Source: Rhizobacter sp. Root404 (GTDB lineage Bacteria > Pseudomonadota > Gammaproteobacteria > Burkholderiales > Burkholderiaceae_C). From it: a DNA stretch of 64,000 nt. The notes below the pieces were generated by a model. That model saw nothing but the letters and a program-made list of their open reading frames with translations. It ran no database searches and was not told the DNA's origin. This document shows positions 25,553 through 33,402 of this stretch, piece by piece; the first letter of the stretch is position 1; each line of letters starts with the position of its first letter. The translations under genes were made by a program, and so were the position numbers. The stretch covers positions 124,001-188,000 of the forward strand of contig NZ_LMDS01000006.1 in assembly GCF_001425865.1 (NCBI RefSeq), written 5' to 3'.

Positions 25553-26518
25553 ATGCGATCGATCGACGCCGCGACGACGCGCCGCCACCTTCCATTCGAC
25601 GCGCTGATCCCCGCGCTGCGGACGATGTTCGTCGCCGGCGCCGAGGTGCCGTTGCGCACCACGCACCGCGTCGGTGGCCGGGGTGATGACGGCAGCGGCG
25701 GCACGATCCTGCTGATGCCGGCCTGGCGCAACGGCGCACGGCTCGGCATCAAGACCGTGACGATCTTCCCCGGCAACGGCGCGCTCGGCCTGCCCGGCCT
25801 GCACGCCACCTACCTGCTGTTCGACGCCGCCACCGGCGTGCCGCTGGCGCAGCTCGACGGCAACGAAATCACCTCGCGGCGCACTGCGGCCGCCTCCGCG
25901 CTGGCCGCGTCGTACCTCGCGCGCACCGATGCGCGGCGGCTGCTGATCCTGGGCACCGGCCGCGTCGCCTCGCTGCTGGCGGAGGCGATGCGCGTGGTGC
26001 GACCGATCGACGACGTCGTGATCTGGAACCACCGGTCCGCGTCTGCCGAACGGCTCGCGGGCGAGTTGCGGGTCGCGGGCATCGCCGCGCGGGCGTCGAC
26101 GGATCTCGAAGCCGCCGTCGCGCAGGCCGACATCGTCAGCTGCGCCACGCTCGCGACCGCCGCGCTGGTGCGCGGTGCATGGTTGCAACCCGGCACGCAC
26201 CTCGACCTGATCGGCAGCTTCACGCCGCAGATGCGCGAGGCCGACACCGACTGCTTCGCCCGCAGCCGCGTGTTCGTCGACACCGCCGAGGCGCTCGCGA
26301 AGTCCGGCGATGTGCTCGAGGCGATCGCCGCGGGCGCGTTCGATCCGGCGCAGCTGCAAGGCACGCTCGCCGAGCTGTGCGCCGGCACGCGGCCGGGCCG
26401 GCTGGACGCGGCCGAGCGCACGCTGTTCAAGGCGGTCGGCACCGCGCTGGAGGACCTGGCGGCGGCCGAGTTGGTGTTCGACGCGGTCCAGCGCGAATCG
26501 CTATCCTCGTGCGGATGA
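25553..26518 (+). CDS. Ornithine cyclodeaminase/mu-crystallin family protein
   Basis: This 321-residue protein has a Rossmann NAD-binding region (LILGTGRVASLLAEAMRVV near residue 132) and the family motif LDGNEITSRRTAAASALAA near 100. That layout fits OCD/mu-crystallin enzymes, which include ornithine cyclodeaminase, pyrroline-2-carboxylate reductases and alanine dehydrogenases. Arginine in SRRTAAASA and lysine in GIKTVTIFPGN are conserved ligand positions. Which reaction it runs is not clear: reduction of ketimines or cyclisation of ornithine are both possible. Its stop overlaps the start of the MaoC gene (ATGA), so the two are probably co-translated. Confidence 0.85.
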   Translation: MRSIDAATTRRHLPFDALIPALRTMFVAGAEVPLRTTHRVGGRGDDGSGGTILLMPAWRNGARLGIKTVTIFPGNGALGLPGLHATYLLFDAATGVPLAQLDGNEITSRRTAAASALAASYLARTDARRLLILGTGRVASLLAEAMRVVRPIDDVVIWNHRSASAERLAGELRVAGIAARASTDLEAAVAQADIVSCATLATAALVRGAWLQPGTHLDLIGSFTPQMREADTDCFARSRVFVDTAEALAKSGDVLEAIAAGAFDPAQLQGTLAELCAGTRPGRLDAAERTLFKAVGTALEDLAAAELVFDAVQRESLSSCG

Positions 26519-27012
26519 ACGACACCACCCCGGCCGCCGCACCCGCGGCCCGCACGATCCGCTGGTACTGGGAGGATTTCCCGGTCGGCAACCTGCGCGA
26601 GTTCGGCGCGATGCACGTGACCCGCGCGGCGATCCTCGCGTTCGCGGGCCAGTTCGACCCGCAGCCTTTCCACCTCGACGACGCAGCCGCCGAGGCGTCG
26701 CTGTTCGGCAAGCTGTCCGCCAGCGGCTGGCACACCTGCGCGATGTCGATGCGGATGATGTGCGACGAGTACCTGCTCGAATCCAGCAGCCTCGGCTCGC
26801 CCGGCATCGACAGCCTGCGCTGGACCAAGCCGGTGCTGGTCGGCGACACGCTGAGCGTGCGCATGACGGTGCTCGAGGCGCGGCCGATGAAGAGCCGTCC
26901 CGCGGTCGGCCTGATCCTGTCGAAGTGGGACGTGCTCAACCAGGATCGCGAGCAGGTGCTGACGATGCAGGGCTGGGGCATGTTCGGCCGGCGCACGCCG
27001 GCGGTCGCGTAG
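26515..27012 (+). CDS. MaoC family hotdog dehydratase
   Basis: This 165-residue protein is a MaoC-like hotdog-fold protein. The hydratase active-site pattern is visible as FAGQFDPQPFHLDDAAAEAS near residues 41-60, with the aspartate and histidine that act in (R)-specific enoyl-CoA hydratases, followed by GLSASGWHT-like helix residues. Family members usually hydrate enoyl-CoA thioesters, though some act on other 2-enoyl acids. Its ATG overlaps the stop of the ornithine-cyclodeaminase gene. The link to that amino-acid enzyme is unusual and gives no clear pathway. The substrate is unknown. Confidence 0.85.
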   Translation: MNDTTPAAAPAARTIRWYWEDFPVGNLREFGAMHVTRAAILAFAGQFDPQPFHLDDAAAEASLFGKLSASGWHTCAMSMRMMCDEYLLESSSLGSPGIDSLRWTKPVLVGDTLSVRMTVLEARPMKSRPAVGLILSKWDVLNQDREQVLTMQGWGMFGRRTPAVA

Positions 27013-27166
27013 CGGTGGCGTCGCCGCACATGGACGCGCCGGTGGTGCGTGCAATACACGCGCTGACGCGCCGCGCGAACCCCCAAGTTGATGACGCGGC
27101 GTGCGGCCCGGCGCCGCCAGAATCACGGCTCCCGCGCGACCCGCGCCATCCCCCGGAGACCGACCC

Positions 27167-27379
27167 ATGCTGACGATGAACAAGTACGCGATCGTGACGA
27201 CCGACGGCACGCACTGGACCGCCTACGCGGAGCAGTACAGCCCCGCGACCGGCTCGGTTTCCTTCTTCGTCGGCGGCAATGCGTTCACGACGATCGCGAA
27301 CGTGGTCAGCGTCACGCTGGTCGGGCTGGCACCGGCCGGCACGACCGACGGCATGGCCCGCATCGACGAACTCACCTGA
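27167..27379 (+). CDS. Small hypothetical protein (70 residues)
   Basis: A 70-codon frame starts at ATG 27167, 7 bases after a GGAG ribosome site. The product, MLTMNKYAIVTTDGTHWTAY and on, appears to be a small beta-rich soluble protein with a hydrophobic core segment (VVSVTLVGLAPAG). There is no signal peptide. I do not recognise a family. The 154 bases upstream of it, after the MaoC gene, show no clear feature. The end lies 21 bases from the convergent methyltransferase gene. The ribosome site and composition make a real gene likely. Confidence 0.6.
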   Translation: MLTMNKYAIVTTDGTHWTAYAEQYSPATGSVSFFVGGNAFTTIANVVSVTLVGLAPAGTTDGMARIDELT

Positions 27380-27400
27380 GACGGCGCGCGCCGCGCGCGC

Positions 27401-28594
27401 TCAGGCCGCTGCCGCGGCGCGGTCCGCCCTCAGCAGCGTCTCGAGGCATTGGTCGCGGATGCCGTAATGGCCCTTGACGGCCTCGATCTCGCGCCAGATT
27501 TCATCGGCGGGCGTGGCCCGCGCCCGCTTCACCGCCAGGATCATCTTGTTCTTGTTCGTGTGCTCGAGCGCGACGAATTCGAACACCTGCGTGTCGTAGC
27601 CGCAGGCCTCGAGCAGCATCGCGCGCAGGCCGTCGGTCAGCATCTCGGCCTGCTGGCCCTGGTGCACGCCGTGCTTCAGGATCGGTCGCAGCGGGTGCGG
27701 GCTGAGCAGCTGCGGCCGCAGCTCCTTGTGGCAGCACGGCGAGCACATGATGATCTGCGCGCCGGCGCGCACGCCGGTGTGGATGGCGTAGTCGGTGGCC
27801 ACGTCGCACGCGTGCAGCGCGATCATCACGTCGATCTTGGGCGGCACCACGCTGCGCACGTCGCCCTCCTCGAAGCGCAGGCCCTGCGCACCCAGCCGCT
27901 GCGCCGCGCCGTTGCACAGCGCGACCATGTCCGGGCGCAGTTCGACGCCGGCCACGCGCGCCGGCAGGCCGAGCGTCGTCCGCAGGTAGTCGTGCATCGC
28001 GAACGTGAGGTAACCCTTGCCGCTGCCGAAGTCGACCACGTCGAGCTGCGCGGCCGACTTCAGCGTCGTCTCGGCCAGTGCGTGGTCCAGCACCTCGATG
28101 AACTTGTTGATCTGCTTCCACTTGCGCGCCATCGCCGGCACCAGCCTGTGCTGCGCGTCGGTGACGCCGAGCTCAGCGAGGAACGCGCGGTCCAGGTCCA
28201 GGTAGCGGTGCTTCTCGCGGTCGTGGGCCGCGGGCGTGGCGCTGTGGCTCGCCTTGCCGCGCAGCAGCGTGCGCTTGCCCTTCTTGCTGACGAGCAGCTG
28301 GATCTCCTCGGTGGCGGTGAACAGGTGCGCGTGGCCGAACGCGCCGTCCATCAGCGCCCGGACCCGCTGCACGCCGTCCGCCGGATCGAGGTTCTTGGTG
28401 ATGTCGCGGGTCGGGTGGGTGTGGACAAACGACAGCTGGGTCGCCCCCTTCAGCGTCACCGGCCGCACCGTCACGCGCACCAGGTCACCCGCCGCTGCAC
28501 CGGGCTTGGCGAGCACGAGTTTGGCGAACGTGCCCTGCGCGATCGCGTTGTCGAGCAGCGAAGCGAGGGTCGCGAGGGGATCGGTATCGGCCAT
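27401..28594 (-). CDS. SAM-dependent methyltransferase family protein
   Basis: This 397-residue protein carries a class I methyltransferase fold in its centre: motif I is VVDFGSGKGYLTFAMHDYL near residue 188, followed by AGVELRPD, EEGDVR and ALHACDVATDYA. A conserved cysteine-rich spot, CSPCCHKELRPQL near 283, matches the Methyltransf_32 group. The N-terminal 150 residues form a separate beta-rich domain with KASHSATPAAHDREKHR. Substrate unknown; related proteins modify RNA or small molecules. The start was set at the ATG at 28594, 19 bases from the start of the divergent GIY-YIG-like gene. Those two start codons lie in one inverted repeat. Confidence 0.82.
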   Translation of the reverse strand: MADTDPLATLASLLDNAIAQGTFAKLVLAKPGAAAGDLVRVTVRPVTLKGATQLSFVHTHPTRDITKNLDPADGVQRVRALMDGAFGHAHLFTATEEIQLLVSKKGKRTLLRGKASHSATPAAHDREKHRYLDLDRAFLAELGVTDAQHRLVPAMARKWKQINKFIEVLDHALAETTLKSAAQLDVVDFGSGKGYLTFAMHDYLRTTLGLPARVAGVELRPDMVALCNGAAQRLGAQGLRFEEGDVRSVVPPKIDVMIALHACDVATDYAIHTGVRAGAQIIMCSPCCHKELRPQLLSPHPLRPILKHGVHQGQQAEMLTDGLRAMLLEACGYDTQVFEFVALEHTNKNKMILAVKRARATPADEIWREIEAVKGHYGIRDQCLETLLRADRAAAAA

Positions 28595-28618
28595 GCTGCT
28601 AGTGTAGAGAGCATGGCC
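28589..28618. repeat. Inverted repeat holding both start codons of a divergent gene pair
   Basis: GGCCATGCT at 28589-28597 is the exact reverse complement of AGCATGGCC at 28610-28618, with a 12-base spacer. Each arm contains one of the two divergent ATG codons. Only 18 bases separate the genes, so promoters must lie inside coding DNA or the messages must be almost leaderless. The repeat could bind a regulator, or simply reflect both genes starting ATGGC. The nine-base perfect match is notable but short. Confidence 0.5.
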
Positions 28619-28960
28619 ACGCGCGCGCCCCGCAGCAACCGGAAGCACCACTACAGCGTGTACGTCGTCGAACTAGACGACACGGTCTGGAACCTCGCCG
28701 GCTTTCGCAAGGCCAACCCCGGCTACGTGCTCGGCAAGCCGTTCGTCTACGTCGGCATGACCGGTCTGGACCCGGACCTGCGCTTCGACCGCCACAAGGC
28801 CGGCATCCAGGCCAACCGCTACGTGCGCGAATATGGCCTGCGGCTGCTGCCGCAGCTGTATGCCGTCTACAACCCGATGCCGTACCACGGCGCCTGCGAG
28901 ATGGAGGTCGAGCTCGGCATCGCGCTGCGCGAAGCCGGCTATGGCGTCTGGCAGGGATGA
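28613..28960 (+). CDS. GIY-YIG-like small protein
   Basis: This 115-residue protein has features of a minimal GIY-YIG domain: YSVYVVEL near residue 14 as the GIY strand, VYVGMTGLDPDLRFDRHKAG near 45-64 as the YIG strand with a following arginine, and a late glutamate in CEMEVELG. Those positions match the catalytic Tyr, Tyr, Arg and Glu of GIY-YIG nucleases. It has no DNA-binding extra domain. The assignment is by eye and moderate. The ATG at 28613 lies within an inverted repeat shared with the divergent methyltransferase. The stop overlaps the start of ogt (ATGA), which suggests a link to DNA repair. Confidence 0.6.
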   Translation: MATRAPRSNRKHHYSVYVVELDDTVWNLAGFRKANPGYVLGKPFVYVGMTGLDPDLRFDRHKAGIQANRYVREYGLRLLPQLYAVYNPMPYHGACEMEVELGIALREAGYGVWQG

Positions 28961-29526
28961 CGGATCATCATCGCGCCATGACCGCCACCGCTTTCACGCT
29001 CTTCGACACGCCCGTCGGCACCTGCGCGCTGGTCTGGGGCGAAAACGGCATCGTCGGCACCGCGCTGCCCGAGGCCAGCGACGCGGCCACGCGGGCCCGG
29101 GTGCAACGCCGGTTCGGTGCCCTGCCCGACGCGGCGCCGCCCGCCGAGCTGCAGGCCGTGATCGCGCGCGTCCAGGCGCTGCTGCACGGCGCGCCCGACG
29201 ATCTGACCGACATCGCACTGGACCTGCGCGGCGTGCCGGCGTTCAACACCCGCGTCTACGCGTACGCACGTGGCATCCCGCCGGGCCAGACGCGCAGCTA
29301 CGGCGAGGTGGCCGCAGCGCTCGGCGAGGCCGCGCCGATGGCGCGCGCGGTCGGCCAGGCCCTGGGCGCCAACCCGTTCCCGATCATCGTGCCGTGCCAC
29401 CGGGTGCTGGCCGCGGGCAGTCGCGCCGGCGGCTTCTCGGCGCCGGGCGGCACGCGAACCAAGCTGCGGTTGCTGGAGATCGAAGGCGCGCGGCTCGGCG
29501 GGACGCCGGGCCTGTTCGACCGCTGA
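28957..29526 (+). CDS. ogt: Methylated-DNA--[protein]-cysteine S-methyltransferase
   Basis: This 189-residue protein removes the methyl group from O6-methylguanine onto its own cysteine, a suicide repair reaction. The acceptor site reads NPFPIIVPCHRVLAAG near residue 142, and the helix-turn-helix region before it includes RSYGEVAAALGE. The ATG at 28957 overlaps the GIY-YIG gene; a later ATG at 28978 (MTATAFTLFDTPVG) would also give a full-length enzyme and may be the true start. It is smaller than Ada and fits Ogt. It is convergent with the NUDIX gene, with a 4-base gap. Confidence 0.93.
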   Translation: MTDHHRAMTATAFTLFDTPVGTCALVWGENGIVGTALPEASDAATRARVQRRFGALPDAAPPAELQAVIARVQALLHGAPDDLTDIALDLRGVPAFNTRVYAYARGIPPGQTRSYGEVAAALGEAAPMARAVGQALGANPFPIIVPCHRVLAAGSRAGGFSAPGGTRTKLRLLEIEGARLGGTPGLFDR

Positions 29527-29530
29527 CCGG

Positions 29531-30046
29531 TCAGCCCGCGGCGGCTGCCGTGGGCGAATCCGGCGGCAGCGACTGGGGCGGCGCGGGCGGCGCCAGCAAG
29601 CGCGCCAGGACCGCGTCGAGCTCGATCCGCGCCGTCAGCACCTGGGCCATCTTCGGCGTGCACAGCTGGGCGATCCGCTCGAACGCGAACCAGCCGTAGC
29701 CGTCCATCTCGGGCAGCTGGCGGCCGGACCAGCGGTCGAGGTAGCGCGTCTCGCAGCGCAAGTCCTTCAGGTCGAAGCGCGGCATGCAGGTCGCGAACAG
29801 GTGCAGGTTCTTCTTGTTCGTGTAGTGGAAGCGGCCCAGGTCGATCAGCGCGTCAGGCTCGAGCCGCACGCCCGATTCTTCGCGGGTCTCGCGCACCGCC
29901 GCCTCCAGCGGCGTCTCGCCGGGATCGATGCCGCCCTTGGGCAGATCCCAGTGGTTCTGCCCGGTGACGTGGCAGAGCAGCAGCTCGCGACCCGGATTCA
30001 GGATCACGACACCGCAGCTCAGGCGCTTGGGGTTGAAGAACGACAT
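29531..30046 (-). CDS. NUDIX hydrolase
   Basis: This 171-residue protein hydrolyses a nucleoside diphosphate linked to some other group. The NUDIX box is complete: GGIDPGETPLEAAVRETREE, then SGV, near residues 41-63. It resembles the AP4A/bis-nucleoside hydrolase-like group (HVTGQNHWDLPKGGI before the box), though the exact substrate is not clear. The start was taken at MSFFNPKRLS; the longer frame upstream has an arginine-rich tract with no likeness. It lies between convergent ogt and the GH19 gene upstream, so it might help clear damaged nucleotides, which is speculation from place. Confidence 0.85.
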   Translation of the reverse strand: MSFFNPKRLSCGVVILNPGRELLLCHVTGQNHWDLPKGGIDPGETPLEAAVRETREESGVRLEPDALIDLGRFHYTNKKNLHLFATCMPRFDLKDLRCETRYLDRWSGRQLPEMDGYGWFAFERIAQLCTPKMAQVLTARIELDAVLARLLAPPAPPQSLPPDSPTAAAAG

Positions 30047-30134
30047 GGCGGGCTCGATCGGAGCCCCGAGTCTGGCACGGCCGGGCCCCGGCGAACCCCC
30101 GCCGCGCTGCACCTCACGTGCACAGGTCCGCGAC

Positions 30135-30860
30135 TCAGACCCTGCGGCGCGACGCCGCCTTCTTCGCCGCAACCGGCCGGGCGGCCTTCTTCGCAGGCAC
30201 CTTCTTGGCGGGCACCGTCTTCTTGCTCGCCGCGCGCCGGCGGGCGGGCGCCTTCGCGTCGGCCACGATCGCCTCGTACCCGCGACCCAGCGGCGCTTCC
30301 CTCGGCGCGGCGCCGACGCCGAGGACCGCGAGCGCCAGCGCGTAGTAGCGCTGGCGATCGGCCAGCCCGTTGGTGCCGCCGTTGATGCGCTTGGTGATCG
30401 CGACGAAGTCGCGCACGTCGGCCAGCTCGTTCAGGCCGTTCTTCTGCCAGTAGAGGCCCGCGGTCGCGAACGCGACGCCGGGCGTGGCCGCGAGCGCCGG
30501 GTCGCTCGTCAGGTCGAGGCCGAGCAGCGCGCCGTACTTCTCGTAGTTGAAGCGGCCGGTGATCTGGATCGGCCCGCGGCCCTTGAAGCGCTTGCCGTCG
30601 CCGGCCTGCGTGTTGCCGAGTCGCTTGGCCAGGTCGCTCGGCGGTTCGTAGCGGCGCTGCGCATCGGTCGGACCCCAGATCTCCTCCATCCAGCGGAACT
30701 CGCCGGACTCGTGCGCCAGCTGCGCGACGAAGGCCGCGATGCGCAGCGGGCCGTCGATACCGTGCGCCTGCATCGCGGCGTCGAGGTGCGGCAGGTACAG
30801 CGCCCGCTTTGCCGCAGCGAGGTTGGGCATGATCTGCTGGAGCTGGGCGTCGGTGAGCAT
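30135..30860 (-). CDS. GH19-type chitinase/endolysin-like protein with basic C-terminal tail
   Basis: Residues 1-195 resemble the GH19 lysozyme/chitinase domain found in phage-type endolysins and bacterial chitinases: AQLAHESGEFRWMEEIWG near residue 46 carries the catalytic glutamates, and FKGRGPIQITGRFNYEKYG near 92-110 is the substrate block. No signal peptide is visible. The last 39 residues are very different: repeated KK and AKK units (SKKTVPAKKVPAKKAARP) that resemble histone-H1-like or AlgP-like DNA-binding tails. The combination is unusual. It could act at the cell wall while binding acidic polymers, or be a moonlighting protein; this is inference. No holin or spanin gene is near, so it is not a prophage lysis cassette. 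Confidence 0.8.
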   Translation of the reverse strand: MLTDAQLQQIMPNLAAAKRALYLPHLDAAMQAHGIDGPLRIAAFVAQLAHESGEFRWMEEIWGPTDAQRRYEPPSDLAKRLGNTQAGDGKRFKGRGPIQITGRFNYEKYGALLGLDLTSDPALAATPGVAFATAGLYWQKNGLNELADVRDFVAITKRINGGTNGLADRQRYYALALAVLGVGAAPREAPLGRGYEAIVADAKAPARRRAASKKTVPAKKVPAKKAARPVAAKKAASRRRV

Positions 30861-30946
30861 CGCGGGTCCCCTCGGCCGGGTGCGGGCCGCCGGGCACTAT
30901 GACCACGCCCCACCGCCGACGGAATCCCTACTGTGAAGTCACCGCT

Positions 30947-31942
30947 TCACCCGGCAGGCCGGTACGCGATGCAACGCTCGCCCTCCTCGAAGCTGTCGAG
31001 CGACTGGGCCCAGCGCTGGTCCGGCCACAGCAGCTCGACCTGCCCGCTGCGCGGGCGGTACACCGCGCCGTACAGCGTGCCGTAGCCGCGCAGGTAGGCC
31101 GACTGGAACAGCGGCGCACGCAGCAGCGCCTCGGTCGCCTCGGTCAGCGAGCCCGGGCGGTCGATCTGCGCCTGCAGCGCGTCGCAGCGCTCCACGGAAT
31201 GGGTCGCCCGTGCGTGCTCCGGCCACTCGACCCGATGCTGGAAATTCGTGACGACCTGGCGGCGCGTCACCTCGGTCGGCCGGTCGGGCGCGACGAACAC
31301 CGTGGCCCAGTCACCGGCGGCGTCGAGCAGCGTGACGCTGTAGCACATGCTGACCGGCACGCGCTGCAGGATCGCGATGGCTTCCGCGGTGCTGTGCGCC
31401 ACGTCGAGCACATGGCGCAGCACCAGCGGGATGCCGAAGCCGGTGCCCGAGACCGTGCGCCCGCCGAACGAGAGCGAGGCGGCGAGCCCGGCGTCGTTCA
31501 AGCCGTCGAGCGCGCCCCACAGGCAGTCGCCCAGCGCCGCCACGCGCTGGCCGCTCCAGCGGGTCGCGAGCCAGCTGCCTTCGAGCAGGCCGGGCGCGAA
31601 GTCGTAATTGCGCAGCAGCGCGGGCTCTTCGTTACCGAGCGGGTCGACCCAGATCGCCTGCGAGCAGCCGGCGATGTAGGGCGGCGGGCACCACAGCGAC
31701 AGGAAGCGCGCCTCGACGTCGCCGCCGCCAGCGAGCGCGACCAGCTTCTCCCAGGTCGGCACCAGCTCGGGCATGTGCTCGCGCAGCGCGCGCCGGCTCT
31801 CCAGGTAGCTCGGCCGGCCGACCGCGCCGCTGCGCAGGAACCACGAACGGTACGCCGGCCACAGGCGCTCGAAAAGCGCCTGCCACTGCGGCCCGGGCGC
31901 GTCCTCGATCAGCGTCCTGAAGGTGACCGAAATGTCGGCCAT
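30947..31942 (-). CDS. C45-type Ntn hydrolase/acyltransferase
   Basis: This 331-residue protein resembles the penicillin acyltransferase (peptidase C45) family of self-cleaving Ntn hydrolases. The likely nucleophile is C93 in YIAGCSQAIWVD, followed by the family's RNYDF at 110. Self-cleavage before C93 would give a 92-residue prosegment and a 239-residue main chain, close to the C103 processing of fungal isopenicillin N acyltransferase. Such enzymes hydrolyse or transfer amide bonds. Its ATG overlaps the stop of the ATP-grasp gene (ATGA), so the two are coupled. Together with the upstream decarboxylase they suggest an amide made and later cut. The true substrate is unknown. Confidence 0.78.
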   Translation of the reverse strand: MADISVTFRTLIEDAPGPQWQALFERLWPAYRSWFLRSGAVGRPSYLESRRALREHMPELVPTWEKLVALAGGGDVEARFLSLWCPPPYIAGCSQAIWVDPLGNEEPALLRNYDFAPGLLEGSWLATRWSGQRVAALGDCLWGALDGLNDAGLAASLSFGGRTVSGTGFGIPLVLRHVLDVAHSTAEAIAILQRVPVSMCYSVTLLDAAGDWATVFVAPDRPTEVTRRQVVTNFQHRVEWPEHARATHSVERCDALQAQIDRPGSLTEATEALLRAPLFQSAYLRGYGTLYGAVYRPRSGQVELLWPDQRWAQSLDSFEEGERCIAYRPAG

Positions 31943-33402
31943 CAGAGGATCTTGAACGAACCCGGCTCCGGCGCCGCCGCGTGCTGGGTCGTCACGATCG
32001 GCTTGCCGTCGTAGTGCTGCTTGATGCCGCGGATCCAGTCGCGGGCGCGGATGTTCAGGCGGAAGTTGTCGTCCATCGAGCGCCCGCGCGTGATCAGGAT
32101 GCCGAGGTCGGCGCCTTCGTAGCGGTAGTCGCCCGGGCCGGTGATGCGCATGAAGAAGGCCTCGCGCTCGCTGTCGATCGCGCGGCGCTCGTGGTCATAG
32201 CGTTGGTAGCCGATCGAGCCGTCCTCGTTCATCTTGTAGATGCCGGTGGCCGGCGCGCGCGTGACCTGGTCGACCTTGTCTTCGGTGTACTTGATGACGA
32301 CCTGGCTCCAGCTGTCGATGAAGTGCGACTGGGCCCAGCGCTCGTTGATCTCCTTGACGTTCAGGTCGAACGGCGCGCCCGAGAACTCGAGCAGGTGGAA
32401 CAGGAACAGCGGCGCGTCGGCATACGCGAACGCGGCGTGGTTGGTCATCGGGCTGGCGCCGCAGATGCGCGGGTTCAGCTCGCCGAGGTAGACCTCGCCG
32501 TTGTCCTGGTCGATCAGGAAGTCGAGGTCGAAGTAGCCGCGGTAGCCCTCGGCCAGCAGCTGGTTGCCGAACTTCTCGGCCATGTCGCGCGCCTTCTGGC
32601 GCACGCCTTCGCTGAACGCGCCCGGGAACACCTCGTTGCCGCACCAGCCGCCTTTGTACGGCGTCAACTCCTTGGCGCCGACCACCTCGGTCAGCAGCGG
32701 CCCGACCAGCGTGCCCGACTGCGTGGCGCACGCCTCCAACGTGGCGCCGCGGCAGTTGATCCGCTTCATGATCTTGACCTCGGGATCGTTGACGATCTCG
32801 TCCTTGTGCTTGTTGAACTCGTCTTCATTCGAGATGAAGAAGGTCGTGTGGCCCGAGTCGCCGAACGCCGATTGCACGACCAGATCCCGGCCGAGCTTGT
32901 TGCGCTCGGCGATCTGCATCAGGTGCTCGAAGCTGTCGACCTTCTCGAGCGCGTTCGGCACCGAGAACACGCCGGCCTTGTTGCCGATGCGCACGGTCTC
33001 CATCTTGTTGTCGCAGCGCTGGCGCAGCTTGGCGGGCGGGAACCAGATGTCCAGGCCGATCTCCTTGGCGAGCGCCTCGGTCTTCTCGTCGAACATCAGG
33101 AAGGTGCCCACCGGCTTGCCGCCACGGCGCTCGATCAGGTCGACCACGTCCTTGTGCTGCAGCAGGTAGTTGTTGATGTCCTCGATCGACTCGAACTCGG
33201 CGTGCGGCGCCTCGCTGGGCACGAACACGTTCGGGTGCCGGCCGTCGAAGCAGTCGATGTAGCTGATGTAGCGGAAGCGGTTGACCCAGCGGTCGATGCC
33301 CAGCAGGTTGAAGTTGGTCGCGCTGATGAAGTAGATCGGTCGCTCGTTCGTGTGGAACATCAGCTTCAGATCGGAAACGTTCCTGACTTTGTTCATGCTC
33401 AT
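31942..33402 (-). CDS. ATP-grasp ligase, biotin-carboxylase-like
   Basis: This 486-residue protein has an ATP-grasp fold. The metal and ATP ligands are visible as FDLDFLID near residues 291-298 and YLGELNPR at 305-312 (E308, N310), with the nucleotide-binding strand LVVQSAFGDSGHTTFF near 174. ATP-grasp enzymes form an acyl phosphate and join it to an amine or similar nucleophile. The first 120 residues, with FISATNFNLLGIDRWVNRF, are specific to this protein and I do not recognise them. The gene overlaps the decarboxylase stop and the C45 start, each by four bases. I infer that it amidates a diamine or amino acid made by the decarboxylase; no substrate is proven. A second ATG lies six bases in. 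Confidence 0.82.
   Translation of the reverse strand: MSMNKVRNVSDLKLMFHTNERPIYFISATNFNLLGIDRWVNRFRYISYIDCFDGRHPNVFVPSEAPHAEFESIEDINNYLLQHKDVVDLIERRGGKPVGTFLMFDEKTEALAKEIGLDIWFPPAKLRQRCDNKMETVRIGNKAGVFSVPNALEKVDSFEHLMQIAERNKLGRDLVVQSAFGDSGHTTFFISNEDEFNKHKDEIVNDPEVKIMKRINCRGATLEACATQSGTLVGPLLTEVVGAKELTPYKGGWCGNEVFPGAFSEGVRQKARDMAEKFGNQLLAEGYRGYFDLDFLIDQDNGEVYLGELNPRICGASPMTNHAAFAYADAPLFLFHLLEFSGAPFDLNVKEINERWAQSHFIDSWSQVVIKYTEDKVDQVTRAPATGIYKMNEDGSIGYQRYDHERRAIDSEREAFFMRITGPGDYRYEGADLGILITRGRSMDDNFRLNIRARDWIRGIKQHYDGKPIVTTQHAAAPEPGSFKIL

Noticed and set aside
30135..30860. GH19 gene as a prophage lysis cassette
   Set aside because: No holin, spanin, tail, integrase or att-like repeat is nearby, and the base composition matches the surroundings.
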